Assembly (NCBI GenBank): GCA_037043015.1
Contig: CM073322.1
Location: 11,357,601-11,421,600 of the forward strand
Direction: 5' to 3'
Source: Bryum argenteum
Taxonomy: Eukaryota > Streptophyta > Bryopsida > Bryales > Bryaceae
Length of the DNA stretch: 64,000 bases
Part shown: piece by piece, positions 21,106 to 30,791 of the stretch
How the letters are laid out: the number at the start of each line of letters is the position of its first letter
How positions within the stretch are numbered: the first letter of the stretch is position 1
The notes under the pieces: model-generated
What the model was told of the DNA's origin: nothing
The model's database searches: none
What the model saw: only the letters and a program-made list of their open reading frames with translations
Position numbers and translations under genes: made by a program

Positions 21106-21831
21106 GCACAGCTCCTCGTGTAATCCAAAGATGTCAATTACATTAGCCACTCTACTTGTTGTCTTTCATCTAGTGTAGTTAGTACCAACACTTAGTACGA
21201 ATTGCTCTACTTACTGAAGCAATCTCCAGTTAGCCCTGTCTGAAAATACACCTTGGGCACAACTGCAACTAAAGCTAAACAACTGTGATGGTGGATTCGG
21301 GCTAGAACTCACCGTGAAGACGGTTGAAGTTTAGAACAATAGTGTACTTCGATTTCTCACTCTAGCAATCGTCACTCATGTACAACGATCTGAAATGAAG
21401 AAGTATTGTATGTATTGTAAACTATGGAGTCTTTTGCAAGTCCGACACGGAGAAACTACAGTACCATACTTCAATTCAAATCACCTGTACTCGCTCTTGA
21501 ACTCCCCCACGTACAATGACACTGTTCAATCAAAAAGGAAAAGAGGCTCTCCTGCAAAGAGATGATCATGCAACAAGCTGATGTGAGCACATTACAAGGC
21601 GTATTATATCGAGGAAATGTGACGTTTCCTGCACATTGTAATGCAGTAACTGTCTCAATTGAGAAGTCTCTGTAAACGTACAACCGCCTGTGACCTAGCT
21701 CACTAAAGAGAGACCGAATCGCCAGGCAGATCATGGATCTGTCGCATAAGAATGAAAGAAATGATCACTGGAGACTACAGCACACAGCTCCAAATCAAAA
21801 AGTCTGTGTAAACCTTACAAGCTATTCGTCG
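21106..21831. other. Shared 3' region between convergent genes
   Basis: This holds the 3' untranslated parts of the AP2-like gene (+) and TMEM147 (-). AT-rich with no credible ORF. Nothing further seen. Confidence 0.5.
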
Positions 21832-22524
21832 TTACGAGCTACTCTGAGATCTTTGGCAAGCAGTGAACAAGCGCCAAGTGACGACAGCCATCACGAGGGA
21901 CGCAAAGAGTTCAAACCCTACAATCTGACCAAAGTTCCAAGCCAAACCCTTGCTCAAGTAACTCGTAATGGACGGCATAGCAGCGACAATCCCTGCGCTC
22001 GCATAAATAAAAGGAACGAGAGCCGATGGCTTGTTCTTCCGCAACCACATGAGCGATCCGAGGGCGGCAAGCGAAACCGTCATAACCAGATTCGCATTAC
22101 TCTCCAACCCTTGCAGCAAATACTCCCACGTGAACTCAAGCCCCTTGGCTCCCACCCAGAGCGGCGCCAGCTTGTGTAAAACCGCGTCCGCGAACGACCA
22201 TCCCAATGCCACCGCCTGAAACTTGTGGTTCTGGGAGATGCTCCGATGCGAGACTTGCGTTAGGACATAGTACAACCCTGCTACGTCCAGGAATCCGATC
22301 AGGCCCTTGAGAAGCTCCTGGCCTAGATCGAAGCTGTCGTGCTCGCTGACTTGGAGGAAAGTGGCTTGGCAGACGAGCTTTAAAAAGTTGGTGACGAGGT
22401 AGACGATTGCGGCTTTGATGCAAGTGCCGAAGGTGTCATACTCTGAGAGGGGAGTGGCTTTGTAGTAGATCGCGTGAGGGCCGAATGTGAGCGCCGCACA
22501 GTTGAAGAAGTGGAAGAACGTCAT
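21832..22524 (-). CDS. TMEM147: Transmembrane protein 147 (BOS complex subunit)
   Basis: Encodes a 230-aa multispanning protein with no intron. The start MTFFHFFNCAALTFGPHAI matches the conserved TMEM147 N-terminus, so I choose this Met rather than the one 14 codons upstream (22566). Family marks along the protein include YKATPLSEYDTFGTCIKAA, LIGFLDVAGLYYVL, AVALGWSFADAVLHKLAPLW with VGAKGLEFTWEYL, and a hydrophobic C-terminal half with several membrane spans. In animals TMEM147 works in the ER membrane with Nicalin and NOMO at the ribosome-translocon (BOS complex) to help multipass protein insertion; the same role here is inferred from orthology. Length is close to the usual 220-230 aa. It is intact and convergent with the AP2-like gene. 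A transposase-like fragment sits about 240 bp upstream of the start. Confidence 0.93.
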   Translation of the reverse strand: MTFFHFFNCAALTFGPHAIYYKATPLSEYDTFGTCIKAAIVYLVTNFLKLVCQATFLQVSEHDSFDLGQELLKGLIGFLDVAGLYYVLTQVSHRSISQNHKFQAVALGWSFADAVLHKLAPLWVGAKGLEFTWEYLLQGLESNANLVMTVSLAALGSLMWLRKNKPSALVPFIYASAGIVAAMPSITSYLSKGLAWNFGQIVGFELFASLVMAVVTWRLFTACQRSQSSS

Positions 22525-22759
22525 CTTGGCTCTGGCTATGGCGGATGATCGCTCCGCTCGCTGCAACTGAGGTCATAAACCTCAAAACCCTAAAAACGTT
22601 GATCGGAACAGAGAGCCTTGTCGAGGAGGGAGAAGGTATCTGGGATGAGTTTTCTGTGTTGGATGAATGTTATATTTTATCATCCAATTCGCCAACTTGA
22701 ACGCATTTTCTAAATAGGATTTGTTCGTTTGGAATATATTGAGTGGTAAAACAATTGCT

Positions 22760-23960
22760 TCTTAAACAACTCTATCCGACATAACATTGATGCTCATTTA
22801 AGTTACTTGTTCAAATTTATAAATAGGAAGAAAACTTACATTGTAGCAGATCTCATGAAGGCGTTTGTAGACTTCTAGAAGACTTTTGCATCTATTCCCG
22901 AATTCATTCATGACGTAGTTGATTTTAAGTTTGACGGAAAAGACTTCCACCATGACCGTGTCAACAAGATTGTCAAACTAGGTCATACGCATCTCTTCAT
23001 ATTCTGGGTCGAGGAGTATGGAATTGATTGTCGTTGGTCAGTGATGAGGTGTAAGAAGAAATCAATTGATTCTTATTGGCTCCTACTCGGTCCTAGCTTT
23101 TGTTTTTATGTAGACTACTGACAACCAAGGTAGACTCCAAATTCCAATGGGAGACTCCCGTACTATTTCATTTAAGCCATTAAGGGGTGATACAAAAGTA
23201 GCTAAATTCTAAGGAGCATGCCCACAATTCAGAGAGCAAAGACAAGTACGGTTTCATCTCCGAGAGAATCTCCAAGTATATTCAGTTTTGAGAGACTGAT
23301 TTGGCCCAAAATAGAAAATATATTGAGAATATGGCCGGACCTATTGGCTACTAGTTGGGAATTGACAAGAAGATCAATTTATCATTACCCATTGCGCCTT
23401 CATCCCTTATAGAGGAATTCTCGCCGATATCAGACCGTTCTCGTCATTCTTCTCGTGCAATCTCAGATCTTGAATCTAGTCAATCTACTCCAGAAGATAT
23501 AACGCGTGAGGATGACGCTAACTCTTTCCTAAACTCAGATTTGGCTAAAATCAAACCAAGCCTCAATCTATTCCAAGACGTTTTGCTTGGTGACTTTGTC
23601 TATGTCAACCTAGTGACAAATATTACCTTTCGGTTTAGCTTAAATCAGTGCTAGAGTTTATCAATTTGTCGCTTGGCTCAAACTATGGCAGCTTTAAGGT
23701 TGAATGGTGGATGCCTATGAAAGCAAAAAAAGAAGAGAAGTCAGTTGTCGCTAGGGAGTGTTCGACAGGCTCTTGGAAAGAAAGATCATTGTTTTCCTTG
23801 AATTGTGAACGTCAACATTGTTTCATTTTCCCATAAGATTCCCTTGCAGGCAAAGAACAAATCACTTGCTACAAATATAAATCTTGAGGCTTCCGCCGCA
23901 GCTACATTGGCAAACCTCGAGGCCGTTGGTGCTGTAATAGATCTAGAAGATGAAGTCGAC
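22760..23960 (+). pseudogene. Second, 5'-truncated copy of the DUF7869-like C-terminal half
   Basis: Reads AHLSYLFKFINRKKTYIVAD (about 22790), then FASIPEFIHDVVDFKFDGKD and FHHDRVNKIVKLGHTHLFIF with WVEEYGIDC, matching the C-terminal part at 628-116 of the window start residue by residue. Later GFISERISKYIQF and MAGPIGY match the same gene, and the frame continues past the point where the first copy has TGA (KKINLSLPIAPSSLIEEFSP, then an open stretch to 23654). It is broken by a TAG near 22879 and other stops. The catalytic LDN region is absent and HNIDAH is all that remains of the GHTHEDID motif. It is a dead fragment, but it extends the alignment beyond the left window edge. Confidence 0.78.
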
Positions 23961-23969
23961 AGTTGAAGT

Positions 23970-24060
23970 CCGCTTGTCGGCGCCCGGTCGATACGCTGGT
24001 TGGGGATAGCTCTCTGATCACTCTATAGATGGCTTATCTATTGTCAGCCGATAGTCGATT
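23970..24060. repeat. Two degenerate TATCGGC palindromes next to the second copy
   Basis: TGTCGGCGCCCGGTCGATAC (about 23976-23995) and TATTGTCAGCCGATAG (about 24039-24054). These are the only recognisable palindromes seen outside 1-12.5 kb, and they sit directly after the second transposase fragment. Confidence 0.6.
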
Positions 24061-24146
24061 CATCTCCATGTTTTTTTTTCTAGTTTCCACAACAAGTTAT
24101 CGGTACTCTTTCAATGATAATTACAAAAAACTAACCATACATAGAG

Positions 24147-24170
24147 TTTTTTTTTTTTTTTTTTTTTTTT
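24147..24170. repeat. Poly-T tract, 24 nt
   Basis: An uninterrupted T24 run followed by GATTGAATGG. It could be the A-tail of a minus-strand retrocopy, but no flanking duplication was found. Confidence 0.8.
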
Positions 24171-24913
24171 GATTGAATGGCATCACAAAAGAATATATTG
24201 ATGGTGATTCATTGGAAGTATTGGTGAAACATCATAAGGCAATTCAACATGGTTTTTGTCAAAGGGTACAATGTCTTGTTCATATCTTAGCTTGAAGCCA
24301 CCCTACATTATTTTTAACAATTGTAACGTAGGAGGCTCCATAACCACTAAATTCTGAGATTGGGCAAGCTCATTACAGAGTGGCCAAAGGTATTAATTTT
24401 GAAAAGCGTGCAAAGCAAGTAGGAGATTAAAGCAGTTAGAGACATAGATTTCGAATTCATCTTGATTTAATTAGGGATTTCAAAAGTGGAATGTGTAGGT
24501 GTACCTATATCTGATTATTCTAGAATGTACACTAAAAGTACATCGGAATTAAGTGTTGAAAGTGGAATGAAACTCTTACTTGGATAACCCTACTAACGTC
24601 GGGGCCACACTAGCTCCCCAGCCGGACTGGCGTTCCATTACAAGGTAAAATGTATTTCTGGTGATGTAGGAGACAAGGCAGTGGTGCTCTACTATACACA
24701 AGGGTTCATTCATATATTAAGGATGATGCTCCACTCGAAACGACAAGAACAAACTTGCATTCAAAAATGAAAGAATTGACGTTTGAAGAAAGTGACCGGA
24801 GGTTGAAAGAAGTTTGATATTTTATTTTCCAATACTATTTTCAGCAGGTACTTTTACTGTACTTTTACTGACCTCCAGTGTGGCCGGGTTTTTAGTGTTG
24901 TGTTTCCACCTAA
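24171..24913. other. Intergenic DNA, nothing recognised
   Basis: AT-rich with no protein-like frame. A stretch near 24595-24640 (CTACTAACGTCGGGGCCACA) could be an element end but no partner was found. Confidence 0.4.
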
Positions 24914-25194
24914 GGTAGAGTGTCCTAAAAGCGCCACCTTAAGAGATCTGACCTATTTTTAGCACTAGTAAATTCAAAATAAAATTATGACCACATTCGA
25001 AATAGGTTTTTAGGAGGATTGCAAAAATTTGCAATATGTAATTCGCATTTGTGAATTTTATACAAAATTCCAAAGTGCTAAGTAAGATTTGACCCAAATG
25101 CGTTATATACAAATGAGGTACATATGTATCTTCACAATCTACAAATGAGGACAGATCGCTTTTGGGTCCTGTGGCGCTTTTAGGACTGCCTACC
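24914..25194. mobile_element. MITE with GGTAGAGTGTCCTAAAAGCG ends, 281 bp
   Basis: The left end GGTAGAGTGTCCTAAAAGCG is inverted at the right end (GGCGCTTTTAGGACTGCCTACC, minor differences). The interior is nearly the same as 61828-62140 (GATCTGACCTATTT, TAGCACTAGTAAATTC, ATTATGACCACATTCGAAAT). Two copies in one window point to a recently amplified family. Confidence 0.85.
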
Positions 25195-25985
25195 ATACCT
25201 TAAACTTCCAAAAAATGGATACATTTATTCTGACTCTTCAGATAGTGCTCAAAGGTTCCTTACAGTACATTCGAATGAAATTCCGAAAGATAAAACAACT
25301 ATTACTTTCCAAAGTTCTATCCGGTACAGTCTCAACTCAAGATTGGCAACCACAGTAGAGGAACAGTGTCAATGCATGTACTGAAAGCACTTCCTTTCCT
25401 GCTGTTGCCAATCACAATTTCATATTATAATTTTTCAGTTCTAGCACAACAAGTGTATGGTGCAAGTGCATTCCTTGGTCCCCAAGAATGTCCGCTATGA
25501 AACCTACTCAGGCATGTTTCTTACTTACCTTTACCACATGCTCATCATACAAACACTCTTGCTTCTAAAAGAATGCTAAACTCAACAAGTGTTTTCATCA
25601 TATAATTCACATTGTCACACTTTCATAAGAATATCTGTTCCAGTACTGAAGATACCAAAGTCACTGAAACACGACTTGTAAGAATGCAAGAATGTCAACA
25701 CCATAATCGCAAGCATCGTGAAAATCAAACACTTCGAAAATGACGATGTCAATGTCATTGATAGTGATGAATCACACTTTTTTATTACTGCCCCCAAGGG
25801 GCTTCAGTGTAATCAATCATCTGCAAAGCTAACAAGCATCAAGTGCTTGGTACCAAGATGAGTCATTTCAGCACGGTGATGTGCACATATGTATGTGAAC
25901 TACCGAAACTTATGCTCATCAATCTCTCTCAGCCAAACATAGCTTAAAATAACAACTTGGCGACACTAATAGTACCCATTAAACT
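25195..25985. other. Intergenic DNA downstream of member A
   Basis: Contains the presumed 3' untranslated region of the minus-strand gene ending at 25986. No ORF, repeat or RNA gene recognised. Confidence 0.4.
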
Positions 25986-27586
25986 TTCACCTTCGTTTGC
26001 GTAGGGGCAGAACGAAGACACCAAGTTGAGTCTCATCTGGTCGTCTTTCATCATCCGGAACCGTCAACTGCCAACGGAGAATAGAAACTCCACAAGGGCC
26101 TGGTCACACACAGATATCTGAGTAAGATGTAAAGTAGATTGGCCACAGCTACGATACTAAGAACTGCAAAATGATCAGATCTAATACCCACCCACACCAA
26201 AACTTATATCAAACAATGCAACCCTAAACTGAAACACCAAGAGTATACTTACCGGGAAGGTCAACACTCAATAACGGAAAGTGTAACTCGGTTCCTTGGA
26301 CCTCGGACTGGAAAATGGCTCCCACTCCGACAGTTTGATATACTTGTAAGTATCGGCTTCCTCTGCATTTCACATACCTGATGTTAGTGATGGTAAGCCG
26401 ATACTGTAAGGAACCGAGTGATGGCGACATACCAATAATATCTGTCTAGTACATCCTGAACCTGCAAGTCAAGGCATATGTACATGTACGAGGATATGAA
26501 GATAGGCAGGACCATGCACGAGAGCTGCTCACCTTCATCGAGTTCTTCGATAAGAGGAGCGAGGTTGCTAGGAATGGTTGCCTTTCGGCGGCAATCGTAA
26601 CCAATGCTCTGCCCAAAGCTCTGCAGCGGGTTGTCAGGCTCATCCATGGCCATTCCAAAGGCAGGAATATAGGTTGTCAATACATTGACAGCCTCTTCGG
26701 CCGCGGCCATGTCTTCGGCGCGAAAAACAGTGGCGGCATCAACATGCTGCACAGGCGGAGCTAACAAACGGACAGCCTCCTCGCTTAGTGAGTCGACTTC
26801 CATCGGAGTCCTAGGCTCCTCCTCCTCGCTCAGGGAAGAGTCGGCTTCCACAGGGGCCTCCTCCTCGCTCAAGGAAGAGTCGGCTTCCATAGGGGCCTCC
26901 TCGATGGCAAGAGGAGGCGGCGCTAGGCCTGGGCGCGCCATTAGACGCAAGCCACTCAGAAAGTGGACAACTTCCGGAAGCTCGAGTGCTTCCAGAATCA
27001 GCTTCTTCACACGCGCCCTGTAGTCCCCGCGCTCGCCGAGTAGCGCAGAGCCCTTGGCTATCTTCGCCACGTGCTGCGCGCATTTAACCCGTGACCTCAA
27101 ACACTGCCCATTGCCTAGCACGAGCGGTGGGTAACTGAAAGGCCGGCCGAAGTGGAACGGAGGTCGTCCCGTGTGGTAGAACAACGCATCGGCGATCCAC
27201 TGGGCCGCTTGGTAGTCTGAAGCTCTGATCCAAAACACATTATCCGTCCACTTCGGCACACGGACGTTCACCGTTGGACCCTTGTAAGTTGGCAGATACA
27301 TTATGCCCCCCTGCAACTTCCTTCCTCCACTGCACCCCACACAACACCGGGCGAAGTTAGAACTGCAAGTCCATTCAAGCTAGCAAAATGGCGCAACATG
27401 CCCCCACACATTCTTAGAAAACCTACGACGTGTTCGAAAAGAGAGCAACCTGAGTTGATGGTGCTGGGTTGCAGAAGTCTCGAGCAAAGCAGCGCCATAA
27501 TTGGGTGCAGGCTCATCCCCAAACAAAGGCGTCTCAATCTGCTCTAGCCCTCTCTCGATCCAGGACTTTTCTCCGTAATCAGGCAT
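25986..27586 (-). CDS. AP2/ERF-like family member A, with a distinct C-terminus
   Basis: Exon 1 (27586-27450) starts MPDYGEKSWIERGLEQIETP and joins in phase to exon 2 (27329-26533). Exon 2 holds GGIMYLPTYKGPTVNVRVPK with FWIRASDYQAAQWIADALFY, the divergent AP2-like core shared by members B-D, then a helical YRARVKKLILEALELP. An acidic tail follows with three repeats around (M/V)E(A/V)DSSLSEEE. Later exons are likely 26461-26433 (VQDVLDRYYW), 26377-26253 (YVKCRGSRYLQVYQTVGVGA) and 26099-25986 (GPCGVSILRWQLTVPDDERR, ending RKRR then TGA). The last two join in phase. The junction from exon 2 onward is not resolved: the best donor (GGTGAGC, 26532) leaves the wrong phase for VQDVLDRYYW, so another donor or a frameshift is needed. 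The C-terminal domain is not seen in B-E and I do not recognise it. Confidence 0.5.
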
Positions 27587-28583
27587 GGTGACGTAATAAC
27601 AAAAACCCCAACTCTCTCTCTCTCTCTTAACTTCGAACGAAAAGCTGCGAGCCTCTCTATCACAGGTTCAGTGGATCTGATTGACGATGCGAAAGCCGTG
27701 GGCGCGAGGGAAGCTAAGCGCGTGCACGCCTTCGTGGACAACGGAGGAGGTTCGAGCCATGGTATGCAAGGCTCCAGAAACAAGCAAGCTCTGTGATCAT
27801 CTAGAACCTAGAAGCAAGAAGGCAGAGAACCCCGAAGCGCGCAGAGGTGATCTGCGGACTGGGGCACTAGGAAAGCGAAGAAGAAGTAAAGAGCGAGGAG
27901 GTATGCCGCATTCTTCGTCATGACTCAGTCACCCTATACTAAAGTAGCTCTATCAATTTAGTCATTGCGTTGGTTGGGCCCCTCACTAGACTGGCCTATC
28001 TATCGGAGGATGGTGATACCGAGGGTGTGGGGGGCGGTGTGACTGTGCCGTGGGGGTAGGAACTTGCGGTCCGAGACCAGTTTTTATGTGCCCCTAAACC
28101 CGGCTGTTTTTTACGTCTTTCATGATACTTCCATGTTCTCAAGATAACTCTAGCCTCAGAATTACTTTCATGGATCCCAAGACTATGTTATAATAACAAC
28201 TAGTAGGCTCGCGCTCCACGTTGCCACACTCACATACATACTTTCACCACGCCCGTAGTTGCTACTGTCGAATAAAAAGAAAATAAGAAAATAAGAGAAC
28301 AACGAGATTCTAAACTTGCAGGCCCACGTTTCTATTTTTGATATAAACTTTCTGAAGCTCCAAATGACGTGATTCTTGTGTAGTTAGGTTTCTCTTGTTT
28401 TTATGCTCGATCTAAACTTAGGTCATTTTCTGGTATATTTTGGGGCCATACTTACTTGGAAATTCAGTATCTCGCGATCCGATCATTGCCCGCACCCCCA
28501 CAAAATAACCCGATGCCAATGACACTTTACGTGGCCCGATCTAACCCTCAGTCCCTTAGATTATACCGTCATGAAAAATAATA

Positions 28584-28589
<6 letters not shown>
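27587..28589. other. Upstream region of member A
   Basis: The CT-repeat at about 27608-27630 lies just upstream of the ATG of member A, a common leader or promoter feature in plants. A plus-strand open frame at 27681-27923 has composition typical of GC-rich promoter DNA and is not called. The rest is AT-rich with nothing recognised. Confidence 0.4.

Positions 28590-28642
<53 letters not shown>
28590..28642. repeat. (AT)n microsatellite
   Basis: About 26 uninterrupted AT dinucleotides inside a longer AT-rich tract. Confidence 0.92.
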
Positions 28643-28648
<6 letters not shown>

Positions 28649-29415
28649 GTCTAGCTTAAACATAATAGATGCAATAAATTTATACAAGACCGAAATCCCT
28701 CTTATTTGCAAGGTGAAAAATTTCAATGTTTGACGTATTTTGGAAAATGTAACTATAGGTTCTAACTATTGACTTTGTTCATGTACATGATAATTGATTC
28801 TCCGCTTCAAATTTCTTATCAATTGTGGGATCATAACATTCAAAGTAGGAAAAAGATAAAATAAAGTAAAATCTCTTTTTTCCAGAATAGAAGAGTAGTG
28901 TTCTGAGACTATTTCGATGAGAAACTTGGAGATGTGACTCTTTATGATTTTAGCATCCCTCACTACACTTTAAATGTTTGAGAGCAAATATGTCTTAAAG
29001 CACGAGAAATTTTGAAGTATGATTGGTCCTCTTGGAAATTATGTATGAGAAAACTTCACAATCTCCAACGAGTTTTAATTTAGTATAATTAAAAATGAGT
29101 AAATGGTAACTTGCCCAACATCAAAATGACTCCAATATGGCTTTTACATTTATAGACTTTAACCCCTATAGTAGAGAGAAGCCCCAATCAACTTGATTCT
29201 TTAAATGAAATATGTTGTTATTACAAAAACGGAAACTTTGACTCAATATATCTCAAAATGTGTTTAGTGAAATTTGACGAAATTGCTAGGCAGACTAATA
29301 AGTCGATTATAAAGAAAATCATATGGTTGGATTTCCCAAAATCGATTTTGAATCAACTTAGTAACAAATTTCAAATATGGTTGTCTAGAGGGTCCCTTTG
29401 GAGCTCCAAAGGAGC
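28643..29415. other. Intergenic DNA, nothing recognised
   Basis: AT-rich; short frames only. No ends of known elements seen. Confidence 0.4.
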
Positions 29416-29560
29416 TAACCCTAGAACGTCGAAATGGACACAAAATGTCCGATGTGTGAATTTGAGATATGATATTGAACGATAGACAAGGTTTTATCAT
29501 CCAAAATCATCTTACCAACTTCCTCACATCCACGATGATGGGCTCCAACGTTCCAGGGTT
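29416..29560. mobile_element. Short TIR element related to 17579-18324
   Basis: Ends TAACCCTAGAACGTCGAAAT and GGCTCCAACGTTCCAGGGTT match those of the 746-bp element at 17.6 kb. It is much shorter and probably an internal-deletion derivative. Confidence 0.6.
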
Positions 29561-30791
29561 CATAATCTCAAGAAGGAATTTATTAGAAAATGGAAGTGGA
29601 AATTGGAAAGTGAAGAGGAATGGGAAGAAGAAAGGGAGCTTCCTCACTAATGAGATGGTGAGGGGCAGCCTCCAATGAGCCAATGAATACGAATCCTAAA
29701 AATTAGGCTTGGACCCTCCTCACCGATAGACGGGTGGCACCGTGCCGCTGCCCACTACATTCAATCTTCGTTCTCAAGGGGGGGAGGCACCCCAAAGGGG
29801 AGGCACCCTAAAATCCGTGAAGACCCTCCTAGGCATGATGATTTTGAATTTAGAAATGAGGTCTGCGACCCCAAATTACTCTCAAGGCTCACTCCTTAGC
29901 AATTTATAATAATACAATAAATACTAGGGGGCACCTTTACCCCTCCCGCATCCTCCTTGGTAGCTGCTATAAACGCTCACCATAGGGGCCTCTCTTTGGA
30001 ATTTTAAGAGGTTAATGTGTACATTATCAACTATAATGAGCATATACCGCAGTTTGGGTAGTATTGAGCAGTTTCTAAATAGTGTTTTCAAACTTTGACC
30101 ATGAATAAGGTACACTGCTCAAAAACGAAGGAGGACCAGAAATGGCTCCTTATAGCTTCTTAACCCACATGGACATTATAGCTTTGAAGCCAAATTTGAC
30201 ATCTACCACCAATGAGGATTTAGGGCGTCATTGTAGGGCACCATTTTAAGAACCCTAATTTCCAAATTCAAAAATTCATAACAAATTATAGGAGAGTCTG
30301 AAATTCATGATTCCACTTGCATTGGACTTAACCTTCCTCCTCAATTGCACAAAGAATACTCAGATTTTCGATGTCATCCTTGATTTCCTAAACTGAAATT
30401 CATACCATATTTTAGCAGAGAGTACCTTATCTCCTAAAGTACAAGGAATTTTGGAACCCGAAATGACTCTTCTGAAAATTATGAAAAATTTCTACAATCT
30501 GCAAAAAGTTCTAACTTCTTACGATCCAAATTTAGTAATTGAGAGCCTGACCAGAGTCAAATCGACCCTGTTAAGGCTCATTTTGACATTAGGGGTAGGT
30601 ATTAAGTTTACAATAGTCCCAGCCGGACCCCGTATTTCAGTGCTCGAAGCTCCCATCAGCCATTCGGATTTTTTCTTCACAATCCCAAAAATTTTCAGTT
30701 TTGACCCCTCGCAGATGGTTATTGATAATTTTGAATTCAATTTTGAGATCTACGACCCCACATTACTCATGAAATCCTTCTCATTGGAATA
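29561..30791. other. Repetitive intergenic DNA
   Basis: Contains copies of a dispersed repeat recognisable by GAGGTCTGCGACCCCAAATTAC (29858) and GAGATCTACGACCCCACATTAC (30747), also seen at 14.35 kb, 44.08 kb and 48.13 kb in different orientations. The plus-strand frame at 30451-30801 falls in this repeat and is not called as a gene. Confidence 0.5.

Noticed and set aside
22525..22566. 14-codon N-terminal extension of TMEM147
   Set aside because: Known TMEM147 proteins start at the MT(L/F)FHF motif, so the internal Met at 22524 fits better. The upstream Met cannot be excluded without transcript data.
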